From Planococcaceae bacterium UBA3378 (GTDB taxonomy: Bacteria > Bacillota > Bacilli > Bacillales_A > Planococcaceae): 5,661 nucleotides of DNA. Below are positions 1-5,661 of the stretch, piece by piece. Position numbers and translations under genes: made by a program. The DNA lies in the NCBI GenBank assembly GCA_002359075.1, contig DEQA01000330.1, positions 1 through 5,661 of the forward strand, in the 5' to 3' direction. Position 1 is the stretch's first letter. Each line of letters begins with the position of its first letter. The notes beneath the pieces were generated by a model. That model did no database searches, was not told where the DNA came from, and saw only the letters and a program-made list of their open reading frames with translations.

Positions 1-77
1 CAATAAACAAAAGAACATTCTTCGTTAGAATTTACGTATCCTACTTTAAAAGGTGTTCTAATGGAACTGCTTATTTA

Positions 78-638
78 TCACATAAACGGCAGACTCGCGA
101 TAATACCGTTATAAAGCTTGATAAGTATGTATAAGATCGTTGTACTAAATAATGCCCAAATTACTATTTCAAAAAAGACTAAGCCGATCAGCCCCGTCAT
201 ATTCAAGAAAAAGCTCATTTTATAAATCGTATAAACAAAATAAACAGCAACGGTCAACATAAACACAGCGAGCAATATAATGGCCGATTGGATACCAAAA
301 GTTGAAAGGAGTGCACCAATAAAGAAAATAACATAGCCTCCGCGTGCTGCGCTCATTGTCTCCCCATTATAGTCTTTTGAGAAGAAAAGCATGCCTACTT
401 CATGCACTGTCTCTCCTATTAACTTCAATGCCGAAAATAACATAAAAAAACAGAGTGCAAACAAAATAAGTAGAAATACCTTCAGCTCCATCTCGGAAAG
501 GAACTCACGCATACCGGCATATATACCGATTCCCTGCAAAATGCCCATCGACTCCGTCACTGTATAGATCCCAAACGTCAAGCTGAATAATAAAATCGTA
601 AAAAGCGGTAGATAGCCATATAAATATGGATTTTTCAT
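78..638 (-). CDS. yufK: YufK-like (DUF5366-type) integral membrane protein
   Basis: A 186-residue hydrophobic protein encoded divergently from the mrp operon. The sequence shows likely membrane segments at about residues 8-28, 52-75, 100-138 (probably two) and 145-173, and no cleavable signal peptide. A polar stretch at about 76-100 carries E76, H79, E80, K88, D89, E93 and R99. The N-terminus MKNPYLYGYLPL, the length and the position next to mrpA resemble Bacillus YufK, assigned from memory to DUF5366, a family without known biochemical function. The ATG is preceded 10 nt upstream by only a short GGGG purine run, so its translation signal is weaker than those of the mrp genes. The gene ends in tandem stops (TGA then TAA). 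No catalytic motif is recognised, and a role beside the Mrp antiporter would be inference from position only. The coding call is firm; the family name is less so. Confidence 0.8.
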   Translation of the reverse strand: MKNPYLYGYLPLFTILLFSLTFGIYTVTESMGILQGIGIYAGMREFLSEMELKVFLLILFALCFFMLFSALKLIGETVHEVGMLFFSKDYNGETMSAARGGYVIFFIGALLSTFGIQSAIILLAVFMLTVAVYFVYTIYKMSFFLNMTGLIGLVFFEIVIWALFSTTILYILIKLYNGIIASLPFM

Positions 639-677
639 GAATTTTTTACCCCGTTCTTCTATATTCCTACATATTTA

Positions 678-707
678 ATAATACTGAAAAAAACCCGTCC
701 GCCGCAA
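678..707 (-). promoter_or_regulatory. Candidate sigma-A promoter for yufK
   Basis: On the minus strand, TTGCGG (plus positions 702-707, three of six matches to TTGACA) is followed after 18 bp by TATTAT (plus positions 678-683, five of six matches to TATAAT). The spacer contains a run of seven T. Transcription would start near position 671, giving a leader of roughly 33 nt before the yufK ATG at 638. The -35 box is poor, so this is only a candidate. It lies within the left arm of the inverted repeat described separately. Confidence 0.35.
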
Positions 708-726
708 CTCCGGAATTAGAGTGCGG
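702..726. promoter_or_regulatory. Imperfect inverted repeat between the divergent promoters (possible operator or minus-strand terminator)
   Basis: The arms are CCGCA-A-CTC (702-710) and GAG-TGCGG (719-726): eight paired bases with one bulged A and an 8-base centre, the left half of which completes a TCCGGA palindrome at 709-714. An outer pair, ACCCG (693-697) with CGGGT (724-728), can compete with the lower stem. The dyad covers the candidate yufK -35 box and ends just before the mrpA -35 position, which is where a shared operator could sit. Read on the minus strand, it is followed by seven T (opposite 687-693), so it could instead act as a weak intrinsic terminator blocking transcription into yufK. 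Neither role is proven. Confidence 0.35.
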
Positions 727-727
727 G

Positions 728-757
728 TATGCATCTCTAACAGAAGTACGCTATAAT
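728..757 (+). promoter_or_regulatory. Sigma-A-type promoter of the mrp operon
   Basis: A perfect TATAAT lies at 752-757. The best -35 candidate is TATGCA at 728-733 with an 18-bp spacer, only three of six matches to TTGACA, and there is no extended -10 TG. Transcription is predicted to start near 763-765, giving a leader of about 30 nt to the mrpA ATG. A consensus -10 with a weak -35 is compatible with an activated or regulated promoter. The adjoining dyad would be one place for such control. Confidence 0.6.
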
Positions 758-779
758 TGGACTATTGAAAAATTTTTTG

Positions 780-787
780 AAAGGAGG
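780..787 (+). promoter_or_regulatory. mrpA ribosome binding site that decides the start
   Basis: AAAGGAGG lies seven bases before the ATG at 795. It is too close to the ATG at 789 (one base) and the GTG at 792 (four bases), and it lies downstream of the in-frame TTG at 765. It therefore fixes the start at 795. Confidence 0.85.
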
Positions 788-794
788 CATGGTG

Positions 795-3209
795 ATGCAA
801 GTCCTTGCCATATTCATCCCTATAATCGCAGCAGTTTTTTTACCCCTTTTATTTAAGCGTATCCGGACTATACATACGGGATGGTTTGTATTGTTGGTAC
901 CGCTTATTTTACTTGGCTATTACCTTACATTTGTTAAGCAAACGATTAATGGTGAATCATCCGTTGCCACACTGGAATGGATACCTTCCCTTGATATTTC
1001 GTTCGCTTCCTATTTGGATGGATTGAGTGTTCTCTTTTCCATTCTGATCACAGGGATTGGTTCGCTAGTTGTTCTTTATTCCATTTTCTATTTAGATCAA
1101 ACAAAAGAGCAGCTGCATAATTTCTATATTTATTTATTAATGTTTATGACAGCGATGCTTGGTGTTGTACAGTCTGACCATGTCATTACGCTTTACTTAT
1201 TTTGGGAGTTGACTTCCATTTCATCCTTCTTATTAATCGGTTACTGGTTCAATCGGGATAAGTCTCGTTTCGGGGCTTTAAAATCCATGATGATTACTGT
1301 GGCCGGCGGGCTGATGATGCTTGGTGGTTTTCTTCTATTATCAATGATCGGCGGGACATTCTCCATCCGTGAATTAATTGACCAAGCCCCTGCTCTAGCG
1401 ACACATGATTATTTTGTCGCAGCTCTTGTATTAATCCTGCTGGGGGCATTTACAAAATCTGCCCAGTTTCCATTCTACATCTGGCTGCCTGATGCAATGG
1501 AGGCACCTACACCTGTCTCAGCCTATCTTCACTCTGCTACTATGGTAAAGGCTGGGATTTATTTAGTGGCGCGCCTTACGCCGATTTTTGCCCTTTCTGA
1601 AGTATGGGTATGGCTCGTTGCCGGAATAGGGCTGCTGACGCTGCTCTGGGGGTCATTATTTGCCTCTAAGCAAACAGATTTAAAAGGAATTTTGGCCTTC
1701 TCCACGGTCAGCCAGCTTGGTTTGATTATGTCGCTGTTAGGTGTGGCAGCAATGGCTTACCATGTAGAAGATGCAGCAGGAACGATTTTTAAATACGCCG
1801 GCTTTGCGGCCATCTTCCATTTGATCAATCACGCAACATTTAAAGGAAGCCTGTTCATGATTGCCGGAATTGTCGATCATGAGACTGGCACACGTGATAT
1901 CAGGAAATTGGGCGGACTTATGAGCCTTATGCCAATTAGCTTTACAGTTGCATTAATCGGCAGCTTCTCAATGGCGGGCCTTCCACCATTCAATGGTTTT
2001 TTGAGTAAAGAAATGTTTTTGACGGGAATGCTTTCAGTTACAGAGTTTAAATTATTCAGCTTTGAAACATTTGGCGTACTATTCCCGCTTCTTGCTTGGA
2101 TTGCAAGTGTATTCACATTTGTTTATAGTTTTTATTTTGTATTTAGAACATTTACCGGCAAATTGCAGGTAGAGAAATTACCGAAAAAACCGCATGAAGC
2201 ACCAATTGGTATGCTGATTTCCCCGGTTATTCTTGCCAGTCTTGTTGTCATCGTCTTTTTCATTCCGAATATTGTCGGAGATGTCCTTGTAAAGCCTGCT
2301 GTTGCAGCGATTCAGCCATTTTTATATAATGCGCCTGATGAGGTGAATATTGCTGTACATGCCTGGCATGGATTCACGCCCGAATTATGGATGACGGTCG
2401 GGATTATAGCAGTAGGACTGTTACTGTTTGCTCTGCTTCCGAAATGGCAGAAAATCTACCGGGTTATTCCTGAATGGCTATCGTTGAACCGATTGTATGA
2501 TTTCTTCATGAATACGGTATTCGATACGGCAATGGAGCGGTTCTCAAACCTTTATATGACAGGATCCATCCGGAAATATTTATCATATATGTTTGCAGCG
2601 ATTGTCAGCATTGTCATTGGTACCCTTTTCATTAAAGATGCCTTTAGGCTATCCTTTGAAAGCGTTTCCCCTATTGCGCTGTATGATGTGATATTGATCG
2701 TCGTATTAGTAATCGGGACTCTTACTACCTTATTTGCCAAAACCCGTATTACAGCGATTATCGGCCTGGGAGCAGTTGGCTACACAGTCGCGCTGTTCTT
2801 TGTTATTTTCAACGCACCAGACCTTGCGTTGACGCAGCTGGTCATTGAAACCATTTCGGTCGCTTTGTTCTTGCTGGCTTTCTATCACCTGCCAAAGCTT
2901 GGCCGTGTTGAAGAGCGGATGCGTTTCCAAATAGGACGCGCCCTTATCGCAATCGGTGTCGGTGCTATGGTTACCTTGCTCGCGTTATCGGCTCATTCGC
3001 AAAAATTAGTAGGATCTATATCCGATTATTATAAGGAAACCGTATATTCAGAAGCAGGGGGCGGTAATATTGTAAACGTTATCCTAGTAGATTACCGTGG
3101 ATTCGATACATTATTTGAAATTACTGTACTTGCGATCGCCGGTATGGGTATTTACGCAATGATTAAGCTTCGTTTAAGCAGAAAGGAGAAAAGTAATGAA
3201 AACGAATAA
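795..3209 (+). CDS. mrpA: Na+/H+ antiporter subunit MrpA (MnhA/ShaA)
   Basis: The largest subunit of the Mrp monovalent cation/proton antiporter, 804 residues from the ATG at 795, close to the roughly 800 residues of Bacillus MrpA. The N-terminal two thirds form the NuoL/ND5-like proton-translocating module. Visible key residues are E138 in the FWELTS motif (E140 of B. pseudofirmus OF4), K221 in TKSAQFPFYIWLPDAM, H246 and K252 in AYLHSATMVKAG, K297 in DLKGILAFSTVSQLG, and K350 in NHATFKGSLFM. The C-terminal part (about 630 onward) is the NuoJ/ND6-like MbhD region, with FNAPDLALTQLVIE (E685) and H698/P700, matching OF4 H700 and P702. It is followed by an MbhE-like end with VDYRGFDTLFE. Y228 stands where most MrpA proteins have His. 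The gene overlaps mrpB by 14 nt. An extended start at TTG 765 is unlikely, because it falls at the predicted transcription start and before the ribosome binding site. Confidence 0.97.
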   Translation: MQVLAIFIPIIAAVFLPLLFKRIRTIHTGWFVLLVPLILLGYYLTFVKQTINGESSVATLEWIPSLDISFASYLDGLSVLFSILITGIGSLVVLYSIFYLDQTKEQLHNFYIYLLMFMTAMLGVVQSDHVITLYLFWELTSISSFLLIGYWFNRDKSRFGALKSMMITVAGGLMMLGGFLLLSMIGGTFSIRELIDQAPALATHDYFVAALVLILLGAFTKSAQFPFYIWLPDAMEAPTPVSAYLHSATMVKAGIYLVARLTPIFALSEVWVWLVAGIGLLTLLWGSLFASKQTDLKGILAFSTVSQLGLIMSLLGVAAMAYHVEDAAGTIFKYAGFAAIFHLINHATFKGSLFMIAGIVDHETGTRDIRKLGGLMSLMPISFTVALIGSFSMAGLPPFNGFLSKEMFLTGMLSVTEFKLFSFETFGVLFPLLAWIASVFTFVYSFYFVFRTFTGKLQVEKLPKKPHEAPIGMLISPVILASLVVIVFFIPNIVGDVLVKPAVAAIQPFLYNAPDEVNIAVHAWHGFTPELWMTVGIIAVGLLLFALLPKWQKIYRVIPEWLSLNRLYDFFMNTVFDTAMERFSNLYMTGSIRKYLSYMFAAIVSIVIGTLFIKDAFRLSFESVSPIALYDVILIVVLVIGTLTTLFAKTRITAIIGLGAVGYTVALFFVIFNAPDLALTQLVIETISVALFLLAFYHLPKLGRVEERMRFQIGRALIAIGVGAMVTLLALSAHSQKLVGSISDYYKETVYSEAGGGNIVNVILVDYRGFDTLFEITVLAIAGMGIYAMIKLRLSRKEKSNENE

Positions 3210-3618
3210 TTTAATCCTTCAATTCACTTCCAAATTCGTATTCTTTATCATTTTCTTCTTTGCTGTCCATATTTTCTTTGCAGGACACTATACACCAGGA
3301 GGGGGCTTTGTAGGCGGATTATTAATGTCCAGTGCCATCGTCCTCCTTGTCATTGCTTATGATTTAAAAACGGTGCAGATGATTCTGCCGGTGAATTATA
3401 TGTATATGACGGCAGCGGGATTACTATTGGCGTTAGGAACAGCAGCTTTCCCTATGTTTGTAGGAAAACCGTTCTTTACCCATTTCTTTGATTATTACCA
3501 GCTGCCCCTCATCGGAAAGACATCGCTTCATACCGCTGCGCTGTTTGACCTTGGTGTATTTTTAGTTGTTGTCGGTGTGACGATGACCATTATTCAAACG
3601 ATAGGAGAGGACGAATAA
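3196..3618 (+). CDS. mrpB: Na+/H+ antiporter subunit MrpB (MnhB)
   Basis: A 140-residue membrane protein of the MnhB domain family with about four membrane segments (near residues 12-29, 38-55, 68-88 and 113-135). The signature GHYTPGGGFVGGL is at 30-42. P34 and F38 match P37 and F41 of OF4 MrpB, residues reported to matter for antiport. The length is normal. The ATG lies inside the 3' end of mrpA, with AAAGGAG at 3182-3188 seven bases upstream, so translation is probably coupled to mrpA. MrpB is a structural part of the Mrp complex beside the MrpA C-terminal region and has no known activity alone. Confidence 0.96.
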   Translation: MKTNNLILQFTSKFVFFIIFFFAVHIFFAGHYTPGGGFVGGLLMSSAIVLLVIAYDLKTVQMILPVNYMYMTAAGLLLALGTAAFPMFVGKPFFTHFFDYYQLPLIGKTSLHTAALFDLGVFLVVVGVTMTIIQTIGEDE

Positions 3619-3959
3619 TGGAAATTGTAATGGCTTTTGTATGTGGTTTCCTATTTATGGCCGCTATTTATTTGATGTTGTCCCGGTCCCTTTTGCGGAT
3701 TATTATTGGAACCGGACTTTTAAGCCACGGTGCCCACCTGCTCATCTTAACGATGGGCGGCCTTGGCGGGGAAGCTCCCCCTGTATTAGCAGAAGGGGTC
3801 ACAAACTTTGCAGATCCCTTGCCACAGGCGCTTATCTTAACAGCGATTGTTATTTCATTCGGTGTTACGGCGTTCTTCCTTGTGCTTGCCTACCGTGCTT
3901 ATCAGGAGCTTGGAACAGATGATATGACTAAAATGAAAGGAAGTGAAGAAGATGACTAA
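3618..3959 (+). CDS. mrpC: Na+/H+ antiporter subunit MrpC (MnhC, NuoK-like)
   Basis: A 113-residue subunit homologous to NuoK/ND4L of complex I, with three membrane segments (about 2-20, 27-48 and 68-93). Typical motifs are SLLRIIIGTGLLSHGAHLL at 24-42 and DPLPQALILTAIVISFGVT at 66-84. T75 and G82 coincide with positions found important in the OF4 protein. The acidic C-terminal tail (SEEDD) is cytoplasmic by analogy. The start overlaps the mrpB stop by one base (TAATG), with AGGAGAGG at 3603-3610 upstream. The mrpC end overlaps mrpD by eight bases. The length matches the family. Confidence 0.96.
   Translation: MEIVMAFVCGFLFMAAIYLMLSRSLLRIIIGTGLLSHGAHLLILTMGGLGGEAPPVLAEGVTNFADPLPQALILTAIVISFGVTAFFLVLAYRAYQELGTDDMTKMKGSEEDD
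3936..3943 (+). promoter_or_regulatory. mrpD ribosome binding site that decides the start
   Basis: AAAGGAAG inside the end of mrpC lies eight bases before the ATG at 3952. The in-frame GTG at 3943 overlaps the last base of this site and so cannot be served by it, which favours the ATG and a protein starting MTNFLLIP. Confidence 0.8.
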
Positions 3960-5439
3960 CTTCCTGCTGATTCCAATACTTATTCCGTTTTTCATGGGAA
4001 TGGTGCTGATATTTCTGCATAAAAACGTGCGGCTGCAGCGCATTCTTTCTTTGCTGACACTTTTTTGTGCCGCATTCATGGCGTTTCTTGTCATGCTAAA
4101 AGTTAAGAATGAAGGGATCCAATCTGTAACTTTCGGTGACTGGCCGGTCCCATATGGAATTACGATGGTCGCCGATGGTATATCTTCACTCCTTGTATTT
4201 ACTACTTTTGTTCTTGCGTTTTTCATCGTTTGGTATGGTTTTGGCTCGATCGGCCGGGAACGTGAACAATTTTTCTACTATCCCGGTGTAATGTTTATTT
4301 TAACCGGGGTGACAGGGGCTTTTACAACAGGGGATATTTTCAACTTGTTTGTATTCTTTGAGGTACTTTTGATGTCTTCCTATCTCCTGATTGTGCTAGG
4401 CGGAGAGAAGGGACAGCTTCGGGAATCGATCAAATATATTTTGGTTAACGTTATTTCCTCTGCCCTGTTTGTTATTTCGGTAGCCTATTTATATTCTGTC
4501 GTAGGAACGTTAAGCATGGCAGACATTTCCGTAAAAATTGCGGAAATTAACCAGCCGGGTATTATTACGACAATCGCTGTACTTTTCCTGCTTGTATTCG
4601 GTTTAAAAGCAGCGATTTTCCCACTTTACTTCTGGCTGCCTGGTTCATATGGAGCTGCACCTATTCCTGTGCTTGCCTTGTTCGGGGCATTGCTCACAAA
4701 GGTAGGAGTTTACGCGATTATGCGTACATACACGCTCTTTTTCGTCCATGATGTTTCCTATACACATGAACTGCTGCTTATATTAGCTGTTTTGACAATT
4801 TTGGCTGGATGCATTGGTGCGCTTGCCACATTTAATGTAAAGCAAATCATCATTTATAACATCGTAATAGCAGTCGGCGTTATTTTATTCGGTGTTGCAC
4901 AGATGAATGAAACAGGGTTGGAAGGTGCCCTCTTCTATCTCGTACACGATATGATTATTAAAGCGGCCCTGTTTATGCTGGTCGGTTTGGTGATTTATGT
5001 GTCAGGAACAACGAATCTCCGAAATATGGGCGGTCTGATGAAGTCCTATCCTGCATTGGGATGGTTTTACTTAATTGCGGCATTCGGCCTTGCCGGGATT
5101 CCTCCGTTAAGCGGGTTTATCGGAAAACTGCTCATCGTCCAGGGCGGATTTGAAGCGGGCAATATTTGGAGCAGTGTTTTCCTATTAGCCTCAAGCTTGA
5201 TTGTGTTACTATCGGTCATACGGATCTTTATTTATGCCTTTTGGGGTGAAGAAGGGAAACGTAACACAATTGAAAAACACCGCTATAACCGGATGCTCTT
5301 CCCTACTGCCATTCTAGTAATTATCTCAGTTGCTTATGGTGTTGGTTCGGAATGGCTAGTACCGTTTATGGACAATGCGGCGAAAATCCTTGTAGATCCA
5401 AGCATATATGTAGAAGCCGTTATGAAAGGAGGAGAATAG
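3952..5439 (+). CDS. mrpD: Na+/H+ antiporter subunit MrpD (MnhD, NuoM/N-like)
   Basis: A 495-residue polytopic subunit with a Proton_antipo_M-type core, homologous to NuoM/NuoN and to the N-terminal half of MrpA. It is the second putative ion-translocating channel of the complex. Numbering from the ATG at 3952 places F136 and E137 in FVFFEVLLMSSYLL and K219 in FGLKAAIFPLYFWLP. These are the same numbers as the functionally important residues of OF4 MrpD and independently support this start. Further polar core residues are K250 (LTKVGVYA), K297, H332 and K337 (VHDMIIKAALFM), and K392 (SGFIGKLLIVQGGF). The length is close to the 493 residues of B. subtilis MrpD. The start overlaps mrpC by eight bases (ATGACTAA), and the stop is followed after one base by mrpE. 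No truncation or frameshift is visible. Confidence 0.97.
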   Translation: MTNFLLIPILIPFFMGMVLIFLHKNVRLQRILSLLTLFCAAFMAFLVMLKVKNEGIQSVTFGDWPVPYGITMVADGISSLLVFTTFVLAFFIVWYGFGSIGREREQFFYYPGVMFILTGVTGAFTTGDIFNLFVFFEVLLMSSYLLIVLGGEKGQLRESIKYILVNVISSALFVISVAYLYSVVGTLSMADISVKIAEINQPGIITTIAVLFLLVFGLKAAIFPLYFWLPGSYGAAPIPVLALFGALLTKVGVYAIMRTYTLFFVHDVSYTHELLLILAVLTILAGCIGALATFNVKQIIIYNIVIAVGVILFGVAQMNETGLEGALFYLVHDMIIKAALFMLVGLVIYVSGTTNLRNMGGLMKSYPALGWFYLIAAFGLAGIPPLSGFIGKLLIVQGGFEAGNIWSSVFLLASSLIVLLSVIRIFIYAFWGEEGKRNTIEKHRYNRMLFPTAILVIISVAYGVGSEWLVPFMDNAAKILVDPSIYVEAVMKGGE

Positions 5440-5440
5440 G

Positions 5441-5661
5441 ATGGCTTTTCAAATCCTGCTTAATTTCTCCTTAGCATTGTTATGGATGTTTTTATCCGCC
5501 AATTTCAGTGCAAATGGATTCCTTATCGGCTTTATACTGGGGGCTATAGCGCTCATCATTATGCGTCGCTTTTTCAAAAGCCGCCTCTATATCGGAAGAG
5601 TCTGGGCAATCATTGCCTTAATACTGCTCTTTTTAAAGGAATTAATCCTTGCCAATATTGC
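5441..5661 (+). CDS. mrpE: Na+/H+ antiporter subunit MrpE (MnhE), 3' end outside the window
   Basis: This open frame runs off the right edge, so only the first 73 codons and two bases of the next are seen, of about 158 expected. It begins MAFQILLNFSLALLWMFLS and continues with a second hydrophobic segment and a basic turn (RRFFKSRLY). It ends in RVWAIIALILLFLKELILANI, which is the conserved MnhE core read into the WAII/LKELILAN region. MrpE is a membrane subunit of the Mrp complex, needed for full assembly and antiport in Bacillus systems. AAAGGAGG at 5425-5432, inside the end of mrpD, lies eight bases before the ATG, and the mrpD stop is one base away, so coupling is likely. mrpF and mrpG are expected downstream. 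Confidence 0.95.
   Translation, partial: MAFQILLNFSLALLWMFLSANFSANGFLIGFILGAIALIIMRRFFKSRLYIGRVWAIIALILLFLKELILANI

Noticed and set aside
12..59. Inverted repeat AGAACA (12-17) / TGTTCT (54-59), with a 5-bp inner hairpin ATTCT/AGAAT (17-31), downstream of yufK on the minus strand, followed there by a T-rich run.
   Set aside because: The arms are six and five A/T-rich pairs, the outer loop is 36 bases, and the T run is interrupted. It could be a weak yufK terminator but is not strong enough to annotate.
61..114. A 17-codon plus-strand ORF starting at ATG 61, with AAAAGGTG at 48-55 upstream.
   Set aside because: It is very short, antisense to the 3' end of yufK, has no recognisable product, and its ribosome-site-like sequence can arise by chance.
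725..730. GGGTAT resembling a sigma-B -10 element upstream of mrpA.
   Set aside because: There is no GTTT-like -35 element 12-15 bases upstream, and the TATAAT at 752-757 explains the promoter better.
1877..2116. Open minus-strand frame within mrpA, and similar ones at 2552-2740, 2730-2930 and 3855-4226, plus a plus-strand frame at 3641-3922 within mrpC.
   Set aside because: All lie opposite or out of frame with well-recognised Mrp genes, have no credible ribosome sites, and their products lack family features.
3768..3780. Hairpin GGGGA-AGC-TCCCC inside mrpC.
   Set aside because: It codes for the GEAPP part of MrpC and has no T run after it, so it is not a terminator. Internal attenuation is not supported.
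4642..4671. MrpD motif PGSYGAAPIPV, where I recall PGSYYAPPIPV in other Bacillus MrpD proteins.
   Set aside because: I am not sure how variable these positions are in the family, and no catalytic residue is affected.

Overview
The window comes from a low-to-mid GC Gram-positive bacterium of the order Bacillales. This rests on strong AAAGGAGG-type ribosome binding sites before each operon gene, a perfect TATAAT box, and proteins that read like Bacillus Mrp subunits and YufK. Genus and species cannot be fixed from the sequence alone.

Layout: positions 78-638 on the minus strand encode a small polytopic membrane protein of the YufK/DUF5366 type. Positions 639-794 are a short divergent intergenic region. 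It holds a good mrpA promoter, a weaker candidate yufK promoter, and an imperfect inverted repeat lying between the two. From 795 to the right edge runs the start of a group 1 mrp (also called mnh/sha) operon in the canonical order mrpA-mrpB-mrpC-mrpD-mrpE. mrpE is cut by the window end, and mrpF and mrpG are expected just beyond it.

How the genes work together: in this family MrpA-MrpG form one large hetero-oligomeric membrane complex that exchanges cytoplasmic Na+ (in some systems also K+ or Li+) for external protons. It supports alkali tolerance, Na+ resistance and cytoplasmic pH control. MrpA and MrpD are the NuoL/M/N-like proton-antiporter subunits, MrpC is NuoK-like, and the MrpA C-terminus is NuoJ/ND6-like together with an MbhE-like part. 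The key residues known from the Bacillus pseudofirmus OF4 complex are present in A, B, C and D, so the complex looks intact. The genes overlap or abut (14-nt overlap, 1-nt overlap, 8-nt overlap, 1-nt gap), which suggests translational coupling.

No previously undescribed system was found. The points most worth a second look are the dyad between the divergent promoters, the direct adjacency of yufK and mrp, and a His-to-Tyr change in the MrpA core.
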